Shown piece by piece: positions 24,677 through 35,788 of a DNA stretch of 64,000 nucleotides. The stretch comes from Phorcus lineatus (lineage: Eukaryota; Mollusca; Gastropoda; Trochida; Trochidae). Both the position numbers and the translations under genes were made by a program. The notes beneath the pieces are model-generated. The model ran no database searches, was not told where the DNA came from, and saw only the letters and a list, made by a program, of their open reading frames with translations. Positions within the stretch are counted from its first letter, which is position 1; each line of letters begins with the position of its first letter. The stretch covers positions 26,956,254 to 27,020,253 of the forward strand of contig OV121086.1 of the NCBI GenBank assembly GCA_921293015.1, written 5' to 3'.

Positions 24677-26934
24677 GAAGATTCCTCCTTAGGGATCGTT
24701 GCTTTAGAAATGGGCATTTTCACTTGAGTGAAAACGGTTGGTAACTTTATCCACTGTGACCCTTGGATATCTGAGATCTCTAGTTCCTCAATTAGAGATG
24801 TGTCAACTTGCTTTCTTTGATTTAAGGTGTTAACTATAATTTCAGTTTTCTTTCCTGAGACTCTTAATTCTTTTGCTAACTTGTCTGTGCAAAACGTTGC
24901 TGAACTTCCATTGTCGAGGAAGGCATAGGTTTCTACAAACATATTACTTGATCTTGACTTAACTCTTACAGGCACGACGGGCATGCAGCTTACTTGTCCA
25001 GTTGTTGTGGAGTTGATTGAAGCAGCAACACTGTTTGTTGATACTTTCTTAGGTGAATACTCTCTTGGATGATCTCGACTGTTGTCATGGAAACATGTAG
25101 CATGAATCCTGTTGCATATCTGGCAGGCCAGTCTGTTGAGACATTCTCTGCTTGTGTGGCCAACTTGCAGACACCCAAAACACAATCCTTTGGGTCTTAG
25201 AAAGTCGATCTTTTCTTGTAGAGACCGACCTTGGAAGTTTCTGCATCTATCCAAAGAGTGATGATTATCACAAAACCAGCATGGTTTAGTGAATGCTTTG
25301 GATTGATGATATCTCTTCTCTTCTGTTTCAACTTTATTCAGTTCAGATAAGTTGTCACTTTTTCTTTCTTCTTTCTTTGTTTCTGTTGCAAAACTTCTTA
25401 ACTTCTTTGGTTCTCTTGGATCAACCTTTTGTTGTCGTCTGTCATCACAGATATCACCAAATATAGGATTTGTCAATATCTGAGCCTGTCTATCAACGAA
25501 TTCTGCAAAGTCCAAAAAGGTAATGGGTCTTCTCTCTATAATTGGTAACGATACAGATCTCCATCTTTCTCTAAGCTTGTACGGTAGTTTGAAGGCAATA
25601 TCTCTCAAATTCTTTGGATGGTCAAGCTCTCTCATGTATTCAATATCCTTCATTGTATTGCCACAACTGGTCAGAAATATTGAAAAACTTGTCAAAGCCT
25701 CTGCGTCTTCAGTCTTGATTGATGGCCAGTTGAGAGCCTTTGCAATGTGGGCAGTCGCTAGTTTGTACTTGTTGCCGAATCTCTTATCTAAAAGAGATCT
25801 CGCTGTCTGGTAGCCCTCCACTGGGTCCATATGGATACAGCTCCTCACAAGGTCGTTTGGCTCACCACTGGTGTATTGGTCCAGGTAGTACAGTCTGTCT
25901 CTTGGGTCGCTTGTTTTCTCTTCTATCCCATGCTCGAATGACCTAATGAAGGGCTTATAATCCACTGGCTTACCGCTAAAGGTTGGGATCTTTCTAACTG
26001 GAAGGGAAGACAACTTTTGATTTTCCACAATGAAACGAACTAAATATTTTTGCTGAGTACTTTGTTGAGGGATAAGGTTTGAATTCGTCTCTTCTAATTG
26101 AGGTTGGCTATTCTGAGTATGGATAGGTCTAAATTCCACTGCCTGAGGGTTTAGGGATGGATTTTGCTTTTGATTTGTGTTGATGACATTTGACTGGGTG
26201 TCAAACTGATCATAAATCTCAAACTGTGCATTTGCAATCTCAATTTCTGTCTCTAAGTCTAACCTTTCTTTTCTTTGTCTTAATTTGGTCTCTTCTTCTT
26301 CTATCCTTTGTCTTAACTTGGTCTCTTCATCTTCTATCCTTTGTTTTAACTTGGTCTCTTCTTCTATCAAATGCATTTCTTTAAGCTTTTTCTGATTTGC
26401 AATTAATTCTGCCCTTTTAGCCAAAGCATTTACCTTCGCCGAACGGACAGAGCTTGTTTTAGATCCTACTTGGGAAATACTGTCTTTAGGCCTGACATCC
26501 TGGCTATCTTCAGGGCTGGAGGTATTATCTTTGACCCAGGTAGATAGACGACTGTGAAATTTGTGAAACCCATTACATTCCGTTTGATACCATTCTACTG
26601 CAACATCTTTCTTATCCTGACTGTCCAATTTATCAATATAGTCCTTGGCACAAACTTGAAATTTTCTAAATAACTCTTCCCATCCTACTAGTTCTGTGGC
26701 TACGACGTTGACATCCTCTTCTCTATCTTTCAAATATTCAATTACTCTGATCTTTCCTATCAGTTCTGAATGGAGGTGATCCCTCTGTTCTAAAATCATG
26801 CTTAACATATGAGAATGTCCCCTTTCTTCTGATTGGCTTTTTCTTGTGTCCGAGACTAAAGATTTACTTCTTGTAATTCTTTGATTGATGTCACAATGCG
26901 GATTTACTGTATCACTTAAAGCCTTATCTTCCAT
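24634..26934 (-). CDS. BEL/Pao gag and protease polyprotein
   Basis: 766 residues, open throughout. Residues 170-245 are a charged coiled coil with repeated EEETKLRQR units. Residues 305-500 are the gag core (FSGKPVDYKPFIRSFEHGI, YQTARSLLDKRFGNKYKLA). Residues 552-617 carry paired cysteine/histidine knuckles (CWFC...C; CFGCLQVGHTSREC; CQIC...H...C). Residues 650 onward are the retropepsin, with LDNGSS at 673-678 in place of the commoner DSGS, a variant found in BEL proteases. The frame ends in the protease region and the rest continues in the overlapping downstream ORF. It acts in particle assembly and maturation. The ATG at 26934 is the first in frame after the LTR. Confidence 0.88.
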   Translation of the reverse strand: MEDKALSDTVNPHCDINQRITRSKSLVSDTRKSQSEERGHSHMLSMILEQRDHLHSELIGKIRVIEYLKDREEDVNVVATELVGWEELFRKFQVCAKDYIDKLDSQDKKDVAVEWYQTECNGFHKFHSRLSTWVKDNTSSPEDSQDVRPKDSISQVGSKTSSVRSAKVNALAKRAELIANQKKLKEMHLIEEETKLKQRIEDEETKLRQRIEEEETKLRQRKERLDLETEIEIANAQFEIYDQFDTQSNVINTNQKQNPSLNPQAVEFRPIHTQNSQPQLEETNSNLIPQQSTQQKYLVRFIVENQKLSSLPVRKIPTFSGKPVDYKPFIRSFEHGIEEKTSDPRDRLYYLDQYTSGEPNDLVRSCIHMDPVEGYQTARSLLDKRFGNKYKLATAHIAKALNWPSIKTEDAEALTSFSIFLTSCGNTMKDIEYMRELDHPKNLRDIAFKLPYKLRERWRSVSLPIIERRPITFLDFAEFVDRQAQILTNPIFGDICDDRRQQKVDPREPKKLRSFATETKKEERKSDNLSELNKVETEEKRYHQSKAFTKPCWFCDNHHSLDRCRNFQGRSLQEKIDFLRPKGLCFGCLQVGHTSRECLNRLACQICNRIHATCFHDNSRDHPREYSPKKVSTNSVAASINSTTTGQVSCMPVVPVRVKSRSSNMFVETYAFLDNGSSATFCTDKLAKELRVSGKKTEIIVNTLNQRKQVDTSLIEELEISDIQGSQWIKLPTVFTQVKMPISKATIPKEESSCNGHIWKISPLHQ

Positions 26935-27130
26935 GATTCAGGTTAATAACTTACAATGTTACTTACAGTTTTTGGTCCTTATAATCATTCATACACAAAA
27001 TAATCCAATGAAATCCAGTGAATCCAGTGAACTTGATCCAACGAAGAAACAATGCACATAATCCTTACTTCTCAGTTCTTAATTGTTCTTTCTCTTCTCA
27101 CACATCCCGGGGTTTAAGGTTTTTCAACTT

Positions 27131-27706
27131 TGTAGGATGCGAAAGTTCTCTTTTTCTTTCTCTCGACTGTCCAGGTTTCCAACACAAAGAGAAAAGATGA
27201 TATTGATATGATTTAATCCTCGACACTTTGCAGATTGATATACACTTCTTGAAACTATATTGTGATATGGTTGAAAAACCATAGATCTTCTTACGCTACT
27301 AACTCGATTCTTACTCTTACAGATGATAGTCTTACTTTGTCTAAATCTTACGGAACTCTGCTAGAACTTTCTCAGGGTCTCTATTTAACCACGATGCTTA
27401 TCAGGCTTCATATCTTAAGGCTGGACGGTCTTAGACTCAATGGGCAATTATTTACTTGGACAATTTAAAAAGCGACAGAACAATTAAACAGTTAAAAGGA
27501 AAACGTCATGGTCAATTTGCCTAACAGCTGTGAACTATCTTAACAACTTGGACGGTACCGTTATAAGCACATTCAGGGAGAACTTTATGGGGGTGTCACA
27601 GCTCAGTGTGTGGGACTAGAGGGTCTGGCTACCAAAACACTGATAAGTATCGTGGGACTAATTCTTCTAAGCTAACAACAAAATTCATCAAAAATTGGCT
27701 CTTACA
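27131..27706 (-). repeat. BEL/Pao 5' LTR
   Basis: 576 bp partner of 21779-22352. It differs by gagaaa for caca in one place and isolated transitions such as g to a in tttgc(g/a)gatt. Promoter of the element on the minus strand. Confidence 0.92.
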
Positions 27707-27911
27707 CACTCCTTTAATGCTATTTTCTTAATTAATCGAACGGGTCTGTTAGAAGTGGGCTCACTTCTGTTTACATAATGTAATAAATGCGTATGTACAA
27801 ACGTAAAATATATATGAGAAATTTTTATTATTAAGGAAGACCAAACACCCCTTCAAATTAAGCATGACGTGTTCAGGACACCTCTCCTTCCTTATTTTGC
27901 TACGTTCAAAT

Positions 27912-28200
27912 GTTACGGGTGAGGTGAGGTGATATGGGGTTTATCGCGTTTTTAAGAGTATTTCACTCATATCGCGACTGCTGATAACTGTGGCTATGTA
28001 TTGCGGTGGAACCTGCGATCGTCGGCTGGAAATAGCGAACCTTTGGTGGCACTGGACTGAAATTGCACCCAAAGCTGACTGCGTGTAGAACAGTTCCCTT
28101 TTGCAGACCATGAGAGTTGCCGAGCCCCCGGACGAACACGCTAACCTACTGCGCGCTAACCCATCTCTCCCCATCCAAAGCCAATGTAAATATATCATAA
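27912..28200 (+). repeat. Mollusc-type dispersed repeat (GAGGTGAGGTGATAT... family)
   Basis: Starts gtgaggtgaggtgatatgg, followed by tttatcgcg and atttcactcatatcgcgac, which resembles an abundant repeat of gastropods and bivalves. A second copy starts near 32440. Family name not certain. Confidence 0.4.
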
Positions 28201-28259
28201 TGATATAGCATATTTTCGCGATTATCTTGATCACATCATGAATAGTAGAGTACATACTC

Positions 28260-28465
28260 AGTAACCTTTGCTTTGAAATTGATACGCCTTTTACGTGCCC
28301 GTGACTTAATGGTACTTAAGTGAACTAAAATATACTTAATTTGATGTAAGCCAACGAAGTTAGCTAGAAATCAATACCATTTGGATTAAGAAGGTAATCA
28401 TCTGATGATTGGAGTTGATAGACAGTAGGTGCGCGGTATCGTAACTTTAAATACATTATTATAAC
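28260..28465 (+). repeat. Dispersed repeat, copy B
   Basis: Diverged partner of 16132-16285. Downstream sequence is not shared. Confidence 0.4.
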
Positions 28466-28648
28466 ACATTATGCTAGACTTACTCAATAGTTTGGAGTGC
28501 GCTTGTCCGTCAGCACCTTCTCAATCTCATTAAAACCGAATCATTGATTCGTTCTCTCGGCTTAATTTGTTTGTCCCTTGGGAACAACTCAAAAGGAAGC
28601 AATCAATTATCGATTTTTATTTTATGGTAACGAAAAGAACATATACAG

Positions 28649-28674
28649 CCCCCCCCCCCCCCCCCCCCCCCCCC
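28649..28674 (+). repeat. Poly-C tract (C26)
   Basis: Twenty-six consecutive C. Confidence 0.9.
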
Positions 28675-28833
28675 TTCTTGTTTACAATGAAACCATTACC
28701 AACGTTATCTTACAACTGAAACACAAAGCAAATATACCTCAATAAGAGCTACGGTAAGTAAGCGATTGAGTTCTTAAACACGCCCCTGATTAAATTGTTT
28801 TTAAAGTAAAATGAATTAAGTTTTAAAAAAATA

Positions 28834-30470
28834 GAGCCATGGGCTCTGTAGCTCATCAGACTTTTGATAGAAATAGGTGTTTGGGTTTAGACCATGGGGT
28901 CATGGGCAGTGTAGGAAAGATAGCCTGTCCCAACGTCCGAGTTATTCACAATCAAATAAAAAAGGCCCATTGCCCATTTGGGGTCAAGGGGTCACCGAAC
29001 CTACAATTCAGAATCCCCATTGTCCAAGGAGTCTACACACAACTATTAAGCTATCAAGACCTTTTGGAACTGGAGAAGAAGATGAAAGTAGGATTTTAAG
29101 GTTTTGACCCCTGTGACCCCATTTGGGGGTCAAGTGATCACCAAACCTAGCATTTTGAATCCCCAGTGTCCAAGGAGTCTTCACACAATTTTTCAGCTCT
29201 CTAGACCTTTTGAACTAGGGAAAAAGATGAAATTAGGTTTTTTAGGTTTTGACCCCTGTGACCCCATTTGGGGGTCAAGTGATCACCAAACCTACAATTA
29301 AGAATCCCCGTTGGCCAAGGAGTCTACACACACCTTTTCAGCTCTCTAGACCTTTTGGAACTAGGGAAAAGATGAAATTAGGTTTTTTAGTTTTTAACCC
29401 CTGTGACCCCATTTGGGGTCATGGGGTCTCCAAACCTACAATGTAGAATCCCCAGTGTCCGAGGAGTCTTCACACAATTTTTCAGCTCTCTAGACCTTTT
29501 GGAACTAGGGAAAAGATGAAATTAGGTTTTTTAGTTTTTAACCCCTGTGGCCCCATTTGGGGTCATGGGGTCTCCAAACCTACAATGTAGAATCCCCAGT
29601 GTCCGAGGAGTCTTCACACAATTTTTCAGCTCTCTAGACCTTTTGGAACTAGGGAAAAAGATGAAATTAGGTTTTGACCCCTGTGACCCCATTTGGGGTC
29701 ATGGGGTCACCAAACCTACAATTTAGAATCCCCGTTGGCCAAGGAGTCTACACACACCTTTTCAGCTCTCTAGACCTTTTGGAACTAGGGAAAAAGATGA
29801 AATTAGGTTTTTTTAGGTATTGACCCCTGTGACCCCATTTGGGGTCATGGGGTCACCAAACCTACAACTTAGAATTCCTGTTGGCCAAGGAGTCTACACA
29901 CACCTTTTCAGCTCTCTAGACCTTTTGGAACTGGAGAAGAAGATGAAAATAGGTTTTTCAGGTTTTGACCCCTGTGACCCCATTTGGGGTCATGGGGTCA
30001 CCAAACCTACAATTTAGAATCCCTGTTGGCCAAGGAGTCTACACACACCTTTTCAGCTCTCTGGACCTTTTGGAACTGGAGAAGAAGATGAAAATAGGTT
30101 TTTCATGTTTTGACCCCTCTGACCTCATTTGGGGTCATGGGGTCACAAAATCTACAATTTAGAATCCCCATTGGCCAAGAAGTCTACACACAACGTTTCA
30201 GCTCTCTGGACCTTTTGGAACTGGAGAAGAAGATTAAAATAGATTTTTAAGGTTTTGACCCTTGTGACCCCATTTGGGGTCATGGGGTCACGAAATCTAC
30301 AATTTAGAATCCCCATTTGCCAAGGAGTATGCACATAAAATTTCAGCTCTCTAGAGTCATTGGTTCTGGAGAAGAAGTCGAAAAAGTGAAAAGTTTACGG
30401 ATGGACGGATGGACGGACGCCATGCCATGCCATAAGCCCGTCGGGTCTTTCAGACCTGATGAGCTAAAAA
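28834..30470 (+). mobile_element. Tandem-module element, about ten 145 bp units
   Basis: Units containing gaccccatttggggtcatgg and gagtctacacacaccttttc repeat about every 141-145 bp from 28880 to 30360. The left end has tagctcatcag (28849-28859) and the right end its exact inverse ctgatgagcta (30456-30466). The right end is preceded by a small hairpin (GGTCtttcaGACC) and a (GGAT/GGAC)n tract. A shorter relative is at 36262-37024 and an isolated right end at 44360-44456. No enzyme is encoded; open frames of 60-65 codons are translated repeat. Confidence 0.75.
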
Positions 30471-30603
30471 TGTATGCCTTTCGAAAGTCTCGAGGTTGAA
30501 GGTGAATTTAATCTCTTGCAGTGCATGACGCTCTGCACCATAAAAGAATGCATTCCGTGCAGTTGTACATTTCATCACGGAACCTGAAAACAGATCCTAC
30601 ATA

Positions 30604-32153
30604 AACTGAATACCAAAAGAAACTTTGCATCAGATTGACATGACTGTAATTAAAAAACTGAAAATAACAACGCTTTGATGTAGAGTATATTTAATGCATC
30701 AATATGTCAACAGTGGATTGGAAAACTTCAAATGAACGCTGTGCGGTAAATGGAATTACACCATACAAACAAAGGTGGTGGGGGAAAATCCCATTGTTCA
30801 GAGTTTCAATGCAGTTCATTAACATCAGTAGAGTGTTCAAAATCACTAAAAATGTCATTTTAAAATTTAACATCGAATGTGACCACCCTGTGCAGCAATA
30901 CAGGCCATGATTCGACGTCGTACTGAAGACGTCAAACGTCGGATGGGATCAGGTGGCAGGTGGTTCCATTCTTCTTGCAGAGCTTGAATCAATTCTTGTC
31001 TGTTGGCGGGAACGTGTTGTCGGGCTCGAACTTGCCTGTTCAAGCGGTCCCAGAGGTGTTCAATTGGTGATAAGTCTAGAGAACACGCTGGCCACGGCAA
31101 GACATTGACGTTGTTGGCGGCCAAAAAGTCCTGTACGATACGAGCTGTGTGGGGCCTGGCGTTGTCGTGTTGGAACAGAACACCCTGGGGCTGTTGTTGG
31201 AGGTAGGGCAGCACCACTGGACGAAGGATTTCATCTCTGTAACGTTGCGCGTTGAGATTCCCATTAACGACGATGAGTGGCGTCTTCTGGTTCCCACAAA
31301 TGCCTCCCCACACCATAACGCTACCACCACCGTAGGGAACGACTTCTCTAACGCAGCAAGCAGCAGTCCTTTCACCTCTGCGACGGTAAACACGCTGTCT
31401 GCCGTCAACTCGAAACAAACAGAACCGACTTTCGTCGGAAAACACAACGCGTTGCCCGCACTGCCGACGTTGCCACCTTCGCACTGTATTTGCCCATCGT
31501 AGTCGTCTGCGTCGATTTTCAGGAGTCAATAACTGTCCTCTGAACGGTCGGAAGGCCCGGATACCTCCTGTTCGTAGTCTTCTGGACACTGTCTGTGGGC
31601 TCACCCGCCGACCCAAAGCATTCCGTGCTGATGACGTCACCGTCAGGAAGCGGTTTCGCAGGTGCAGCGTTCGAAGATAACGGTCTTCCCGTGGCGTGGT
31701 GACCCGTGGTCGTCCGGTTCTGGGCCTGTCCGATGTCCGTTCAGTCTGTCTGAACCGCTGTACCAAATTTCCAACTGTAACGCGGGAACAGCCAAAGGTT
31801 CTTGCAACGTGAACGTGCGTGGCCCCCATATCAAGCATTCCCAGTGCTCGCTAACGCTGTCCTTCTGTAAGTCGTGGCATTTTTCAGTGTTCTTTTTGCA
31901 TTGTGGTTGTTTGAGATTGCTACTGTGCAGTTTTTATACTCCTGTGGCACGTGCATTTCTCCCAGTAACGACGTCACGTGATTTTGACATTTTCGCGTTT
32001 TCAAAGAAACATGGGCATATTGCCGGTAGAAATTGGAGGTCAAAGAAGCTTGCGTTTGGGCGATGTGTTCATACCTATTTGTTTTTTAACCTGTCCAACT
32101 AATTTGTAACAACTTCGTTTTTAAATGTGCAAAGTTTCTTTTGGTATTCAGTT
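30604..32153 (-). mobile_element. Tc1-like transposon (1550 bp) with TA target duplication
   Basis: Perfect 26 bp terminal inverted repeats (AACTGAATACCAAAAG... at 30604-30629 and its inverse ending at 32153), flanked by TA on both sides. It carries one transposase frame on the minus strand. Confidence 0.9.
30867..31880 (-). pseudogene. Tc1-like transposase with a stop at codon 10
   Basis: The family start MPRLTEGQR is encoded from 31880, but codon 10 is TAG (31851-31853). An internal ATG at 31838 leaves 323 open residues. In that numbering the DDE triad is complete: D135 (FSDES), D225 (QHDNARPH) and E260 (SPIEHLWD), with 34 residues between the last two, as in Tc1. The N-terminal paired-type helix-turn-helix and the GRPR motif (42-45) remain. 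The ORF ends AAQGGHIRC at 30867. It is otherwise undamaged, so the loss is recent, or the shorter protein is still made. A loss of the first DNA-binding helix would be expected to weaken TIR binding. Confidence 0.85.
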
Positions 32154-32439
32154 TATATCAAAGAGGCTTAACAGCAATGAACAAAGAGGGTAGTTTAATG
32201 TTGTACTTAAATAGTTGCTGTTCACGGCGGGTTCAGCTATAGATTTCAGCCATTTGGTTTTCATAAAATTTGTTATGCAAATAATTTAACCGGTGTTTGA
32301 ATATCTATATCTACACATACAACGTTTTCCCAAATTCAAGTTAAACCTCAGAAGAAGAATCTTCCTATCAAACGAAAACGAAAATAAATAAAACCAATAG
32401 CAAGAAATGTTTTTTTAAGCACTTCTTAGTGTTAGTTTA

Positions 32440-32600
32440 TTCGAGGTGAGGTGAGGTATTATTGGGTTTAACGCGGCTCCCATGATATTTTTTTACTGCT
32501 GCTAGTATTATTGCAGGGAGAAAGACCGTAACACCACTGTGACATTGCATTGTGATGAAACCTGCGTTGAAATTCAGTGTAGCAGTGCAGTTTTCTACTG
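32440..32600 (+). repeat. Mollusc-type dispersed repeat, second copy
   Basis: gaggtgaggtgaggtattattgggtttaacgcg followed in the same order by words seen at 27.9 kb (tactgctgc, cctgcg). Diverged. Confidence 0.35.
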
Positions 32601-32869
32601 CAGAAGTACTATTACTGCAGTATATATATACAACTTTTTTCAAAATACGAGTTAAACTTAAGTAGGATAACTTTCCTTTCCAATCATTGTTCAATTTTAT
32701 TTCCAAAGACCTAAATGGCAGTGAGTAGATGTATGCTGTCATTAAATGGTAAGGCTGGTTATCATTTGGTTTAATGTCACTTTCAGCAACGAATTACCTT
32801 GTTTAAGTTAAGGAATTTGGCAAAATGGAAAAATCGTTGGTCTCCTTCTTGACTGTAACACTACATTTC

Positions 32870-33241
32870 TAACGTATTTCCTCTAATATATTCCCCGGCG
32901 TCTACTTTATCAGACACCATTCAATCCCGGCGTCTTTTCAGGACCGACCTTTATATATTTTATGGAAGATTAATCATTCGAATTTCAACGTACATGAATG
33001 CAATCATGACAAACTCACTTTTAAAAATGCCATTGGTTCTTATGGTGAATATTTATTCATAATTGGTGGTAAACACGTAAAGGCATGTTGCATTTCGTTT
33101 CCTATAGGGGCAGATTCACTTATGTATCTTAGATACTCAATACTGAAAAATTAATAAGCAAACATATCCCTCGGCGTTTAGTGTTTTCGAACAGTCGTAT
33201 CCCGGCATCTTATAGAGCGTCTCTGAGCGAGGAAATACGGT
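32870..33241 (+). mobile_element. hAT-like MITE with ACCGTATTTCCTC ends
   Basis: Left end aacgtatttcctct and right end the inverse of accgtatttcctcg, with ggcgtc motifs just inside both ends. The same ends occur in the element at 63531-63922. No coding capacity. Confidence 0.55.
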
Positions 33242-34306
33242 ACATTGGGAAACACATCATGTGTAAGGACGCTCTATTCGATCAGATTTCAGAGCATGGT
33301 GACCCTCGGCAGTATTTGCTGAGTAAACATTTAAAGTGTTTTCTAGATATACAAATTCAACCTTTCACATTGATAACCAACATATATTCCACAAATAATT
33401 TTCTGTACAGGAGTAAGGCAAAACATACTTTGTCCCCTGCAGTCATCACATCGTATGAACAAATTATTTCACGACACAGTAGCACGTTTTTAGAGGAAAT
33501 AAATGGATCGAAACGAAACTTCAAAGGGGAAAATGTTGCCAGACATCTTCAAAATAATTTTTTTTCTAAATTTGAGATTCTAAGCAATAATCCTTATCGA
33601 GGACAAGATAAAAGACGATTTGGGGCGGATACCCTGCCGTGCCCATATTTAAAGGGGCACAGAGTATGTTGTTATGGGTCAAATATTATGTCAAACTTTG
33701 TTATTGGAGTTATTTGATCGAGAAGTAGTAAGTTTAGGTGATGCAAGTTTAATTTACTTTAAAGTGGGCCAAGACTAAATCTATGAATTTGGAGCAATCT
33801 CATTGAAAAGAAATCTAAATGATCCACTTCATTACGCATATAGATCTCACCAGGCTCCGTTACGTGAGCCGTCAGGTTTGCCTCTGACATAATTCAAATC
33901 AGCCAATCAGCGAATTCGCCCCGTAATCTAGGGTGCTGGCGAGTTGCATTTCGCTTGTATGCTTTTCAGATCTCGGAAACCAAAAACTTCCGAATGTTTT
34001 ATGCCTAAATACCCGAATTGATGTATTTTATGTTCATTCAATTTACCCTAGCTCGGTTTGTTGTACAAACAAGTCAATTCGAATCTATGGAGTCATCTTT
34101 CGCAAAGCAAAATATGCATTCCTCAACGTTATCCTTTAGTAGACCGTATCAATCCAAATGCTTATTCCTGAAACAGTTACGTTGAATAAACGTTTAGTCT
34201 TTTAGTTTGTAGTAATCGTTGAATAATTTTAGATTTCGTAAATCATGTTAACCATAAACATGCTGAGAAACAAAAACAACCAAAACATGTACAAACACCA
34301 ATACTA

Positions 34307-35788
34307 AACTCTTCAAAAAAAGAAACTTGACATTCATGCGAAATTGATTTTTTCGAAACGGGTCATTTTTTTTCATGATACATACCTGTAATTTAAAGAA
34401 AGGCTTGCTCAAAAGTGTACATTTACCAAAAACAATGGCCCAAAAAGTTTACGTTGTGTTCAGGGACGAAAACGAGCGATTCGTCCATATGCATTTTCTG
34501 CCAAAGCACGTGCAGCATGGAATAATGAAGGTTTACGTACACACACGTCTGCTTTAGGGGTATAAAAAGCCATATCAGCCGCTGCTCATTCAGACTACAC
34601 AACATCGGTACAGCGACCTGAAGAATGCCAAGACTGAACAGAGCGCAACGCAAAAACGCTATTGGCAGACACTTTGGCGTGTCCAGACAGACCATCTCTT
34701 CATTATGGACCCGTTTCAACATTCGAAACAGCGTTGATGATAGGCAAAGGTCAGGCAGACCATGGGTGACTACTCGGGCCCAAGATCGGTACATCCGACT
34801 GCTCCACCTTCGGGAACGCACCTGGACAGCAACGTCAACATCAACGCAGAAACCAGGCCTGCGTCGAATTTCCAACCAAACGGTACGCAACAGGCTGAGA
34901 GAGACTGGACTTTTCCCACGACGACCGGTTCGACCTCCCGTTTTAACGCAACGTCATCTGGCGGAACGTCTTCAGTGGTGTCAACTGAGGATGAGATGGG
35001 CACGTGCAAGGTGGAAAACCGTTCTCTTCACTGATGAGTCCCTTTTTCTGCTTCGACGAAGTGATGGACGAGCACGTGCATACCGGCGTCGTGGAGAACG
35101 TTATGCTGCCAACTGTGTTCAGGAGGTTGTTCCATTTGGAGGTGGGAGTGTCATGGTGTGGGCCGGGATTTGTCACGGTGTTAGGACATCCCTTGTGCAT
35201 GTTGTTGGTAACTTCACAGGAGTACGGTATAGGGACTTGATCCTACAGCCTTACATTATTCCTCACGTCAACGTCCATGGTGGTCTCTTTCAGCAGGACA
35301 ATGCACGAACACATGTTGCACGTGTTTGTCAAGACTTTTTACAGCGTAACAATGTCCCGACATTGCCATGGCCAGCCAGGTCACCAGATTTGTCACCAAT
35401 TGAGCATATCTGGGACGAACTGGATCGACGCGTGCGCAGTAGGAATCCTGCACCCCAAACACTTCCAGGACTTCTTGCAGCACTTCAGCACGAATGGCAG
35501 AACATTCCACAGGCTGTGATTGGCAACTTGATTGCATCCATGGGTCGTCGGTGCAAAGCAATTATCAGTGCCAATGGTGGCAATACCCGATACTGACATT
35601 TGTGCACCCCTGTGATGTTGAAACACTTGTGCACCTGTGCATTTCAAGATCATGCTTATTCTGAATAAAATTTACTGAACAGAGATCTTCAAACAGCGTT
35701 TTAGTTTTCATTTCAATGTTTAACTTGCATCTGTGGTCTTTATATTGAACTTTGAAAGTCAGTGTCAAGTTTCTTTCTTTGAAGAGTT
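34307..35788 (+). mobile_element. Intact-looking Tc1-like transposon (1482 bp)
   Basis: 26 bp terminal inverted repeats with one mismatch (left AACTCTTCAAAAAAAG..., right inverse AACTCTTCAAAGAAAG...), flanked by TA (34305-34306 and 35789-35790). One complete transposase gene lies between, so it has every part of an autonomous Tc1 element. Confidence 0.92.
34625..35596 (+). CDS. Tc1-like DD34E transposase, full length
   Basis: 323 residues with no internal stop or frameshift; cut-and-paste transposase acting on the flanking TIRs in the nucleus. It begins MPRLNRAQRKNAIG, the usual Tc1 start. Residues 12-32 hold the first helix-turn-helix and GRP lies at 44-46. The catalytic triad is D137 (FTDES), D225 (QQDNARTH) and E260 (SPIEHIWDE), with 34 residues between the last two. 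It contains the conserved YRRRGERY (153-160) and GGGSVMVWAGI (172-182). It ends in ANGGNTRY. It belongs to the same broad group as the copies at 16.5 and 31.8 kb, but its TIRs differ, so it is a separate family. The only thing not shown by sequence is activity. Confidence 0.93.
   Translation: MPRLNRAQRKNAIGRHFGVSRQTISSLWTRFNIRNSVDDRQRSGRPWVTTRAQDRYIRLLHLRERTWTATSTSTQKPGLRRISNQTVRNRLRETGLFPRRPVRPPVLTQRHLAERLQWCQLRMRWARARWKTVLFTDESLFLLRRSDGRARAYRRRGERYAANCVQEVVPFGGGSVMVWAGICHGVRTSLVHVVGNFTGVRYRDLILQPYIIPHVNVHGGLFQQDNARTHVARVCQDFLQRNNVPTLPWPARSPDLSPIEHIWDELDRRVRSRNPAPQTLPGLLAALQHEWQNIPQAVIGNLIASMGRRCKAIISANGGNTRY

Larger units (their letters stand above)
21779..27706 (-). mobile_element. BEL/Pao LTR retrotransposon, young but internally deleted
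   Basis: 5928 bp bounded by near-identical LTRs that begin TG and end CA, with a perfect 5 bp target duplication CACTC (21774-21778 and 27707-27711). Minus-strand order is LTR, gag plus protease ORF, pol remnant with integrase, purine tract, LTR. The reverse transcriptase and RNase H region is missing, so it cannot move by itself. LTR differences are few (one 2 bp length change and about six substitutions), indicating recent insertion. No clear primer-binding site was found after the 5' LTR. Confidence 0.92.

Noticed and set aside
21779-27706. Endogenous retrovirus with envelope
   Set aside because: No envelope-like frame is present; integrase and protease types are BEL/Pao.
29104-30334. Repeated ~65-codon frames
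   Set aside because: Translated 145 bp repeat, not genes.
33181-33717. 178-codon plus-strand frame
   Set aside because: Its first 20 codons lie in a MITE end, the rest resembles no family, and no conserved motif or splice signal supports it.
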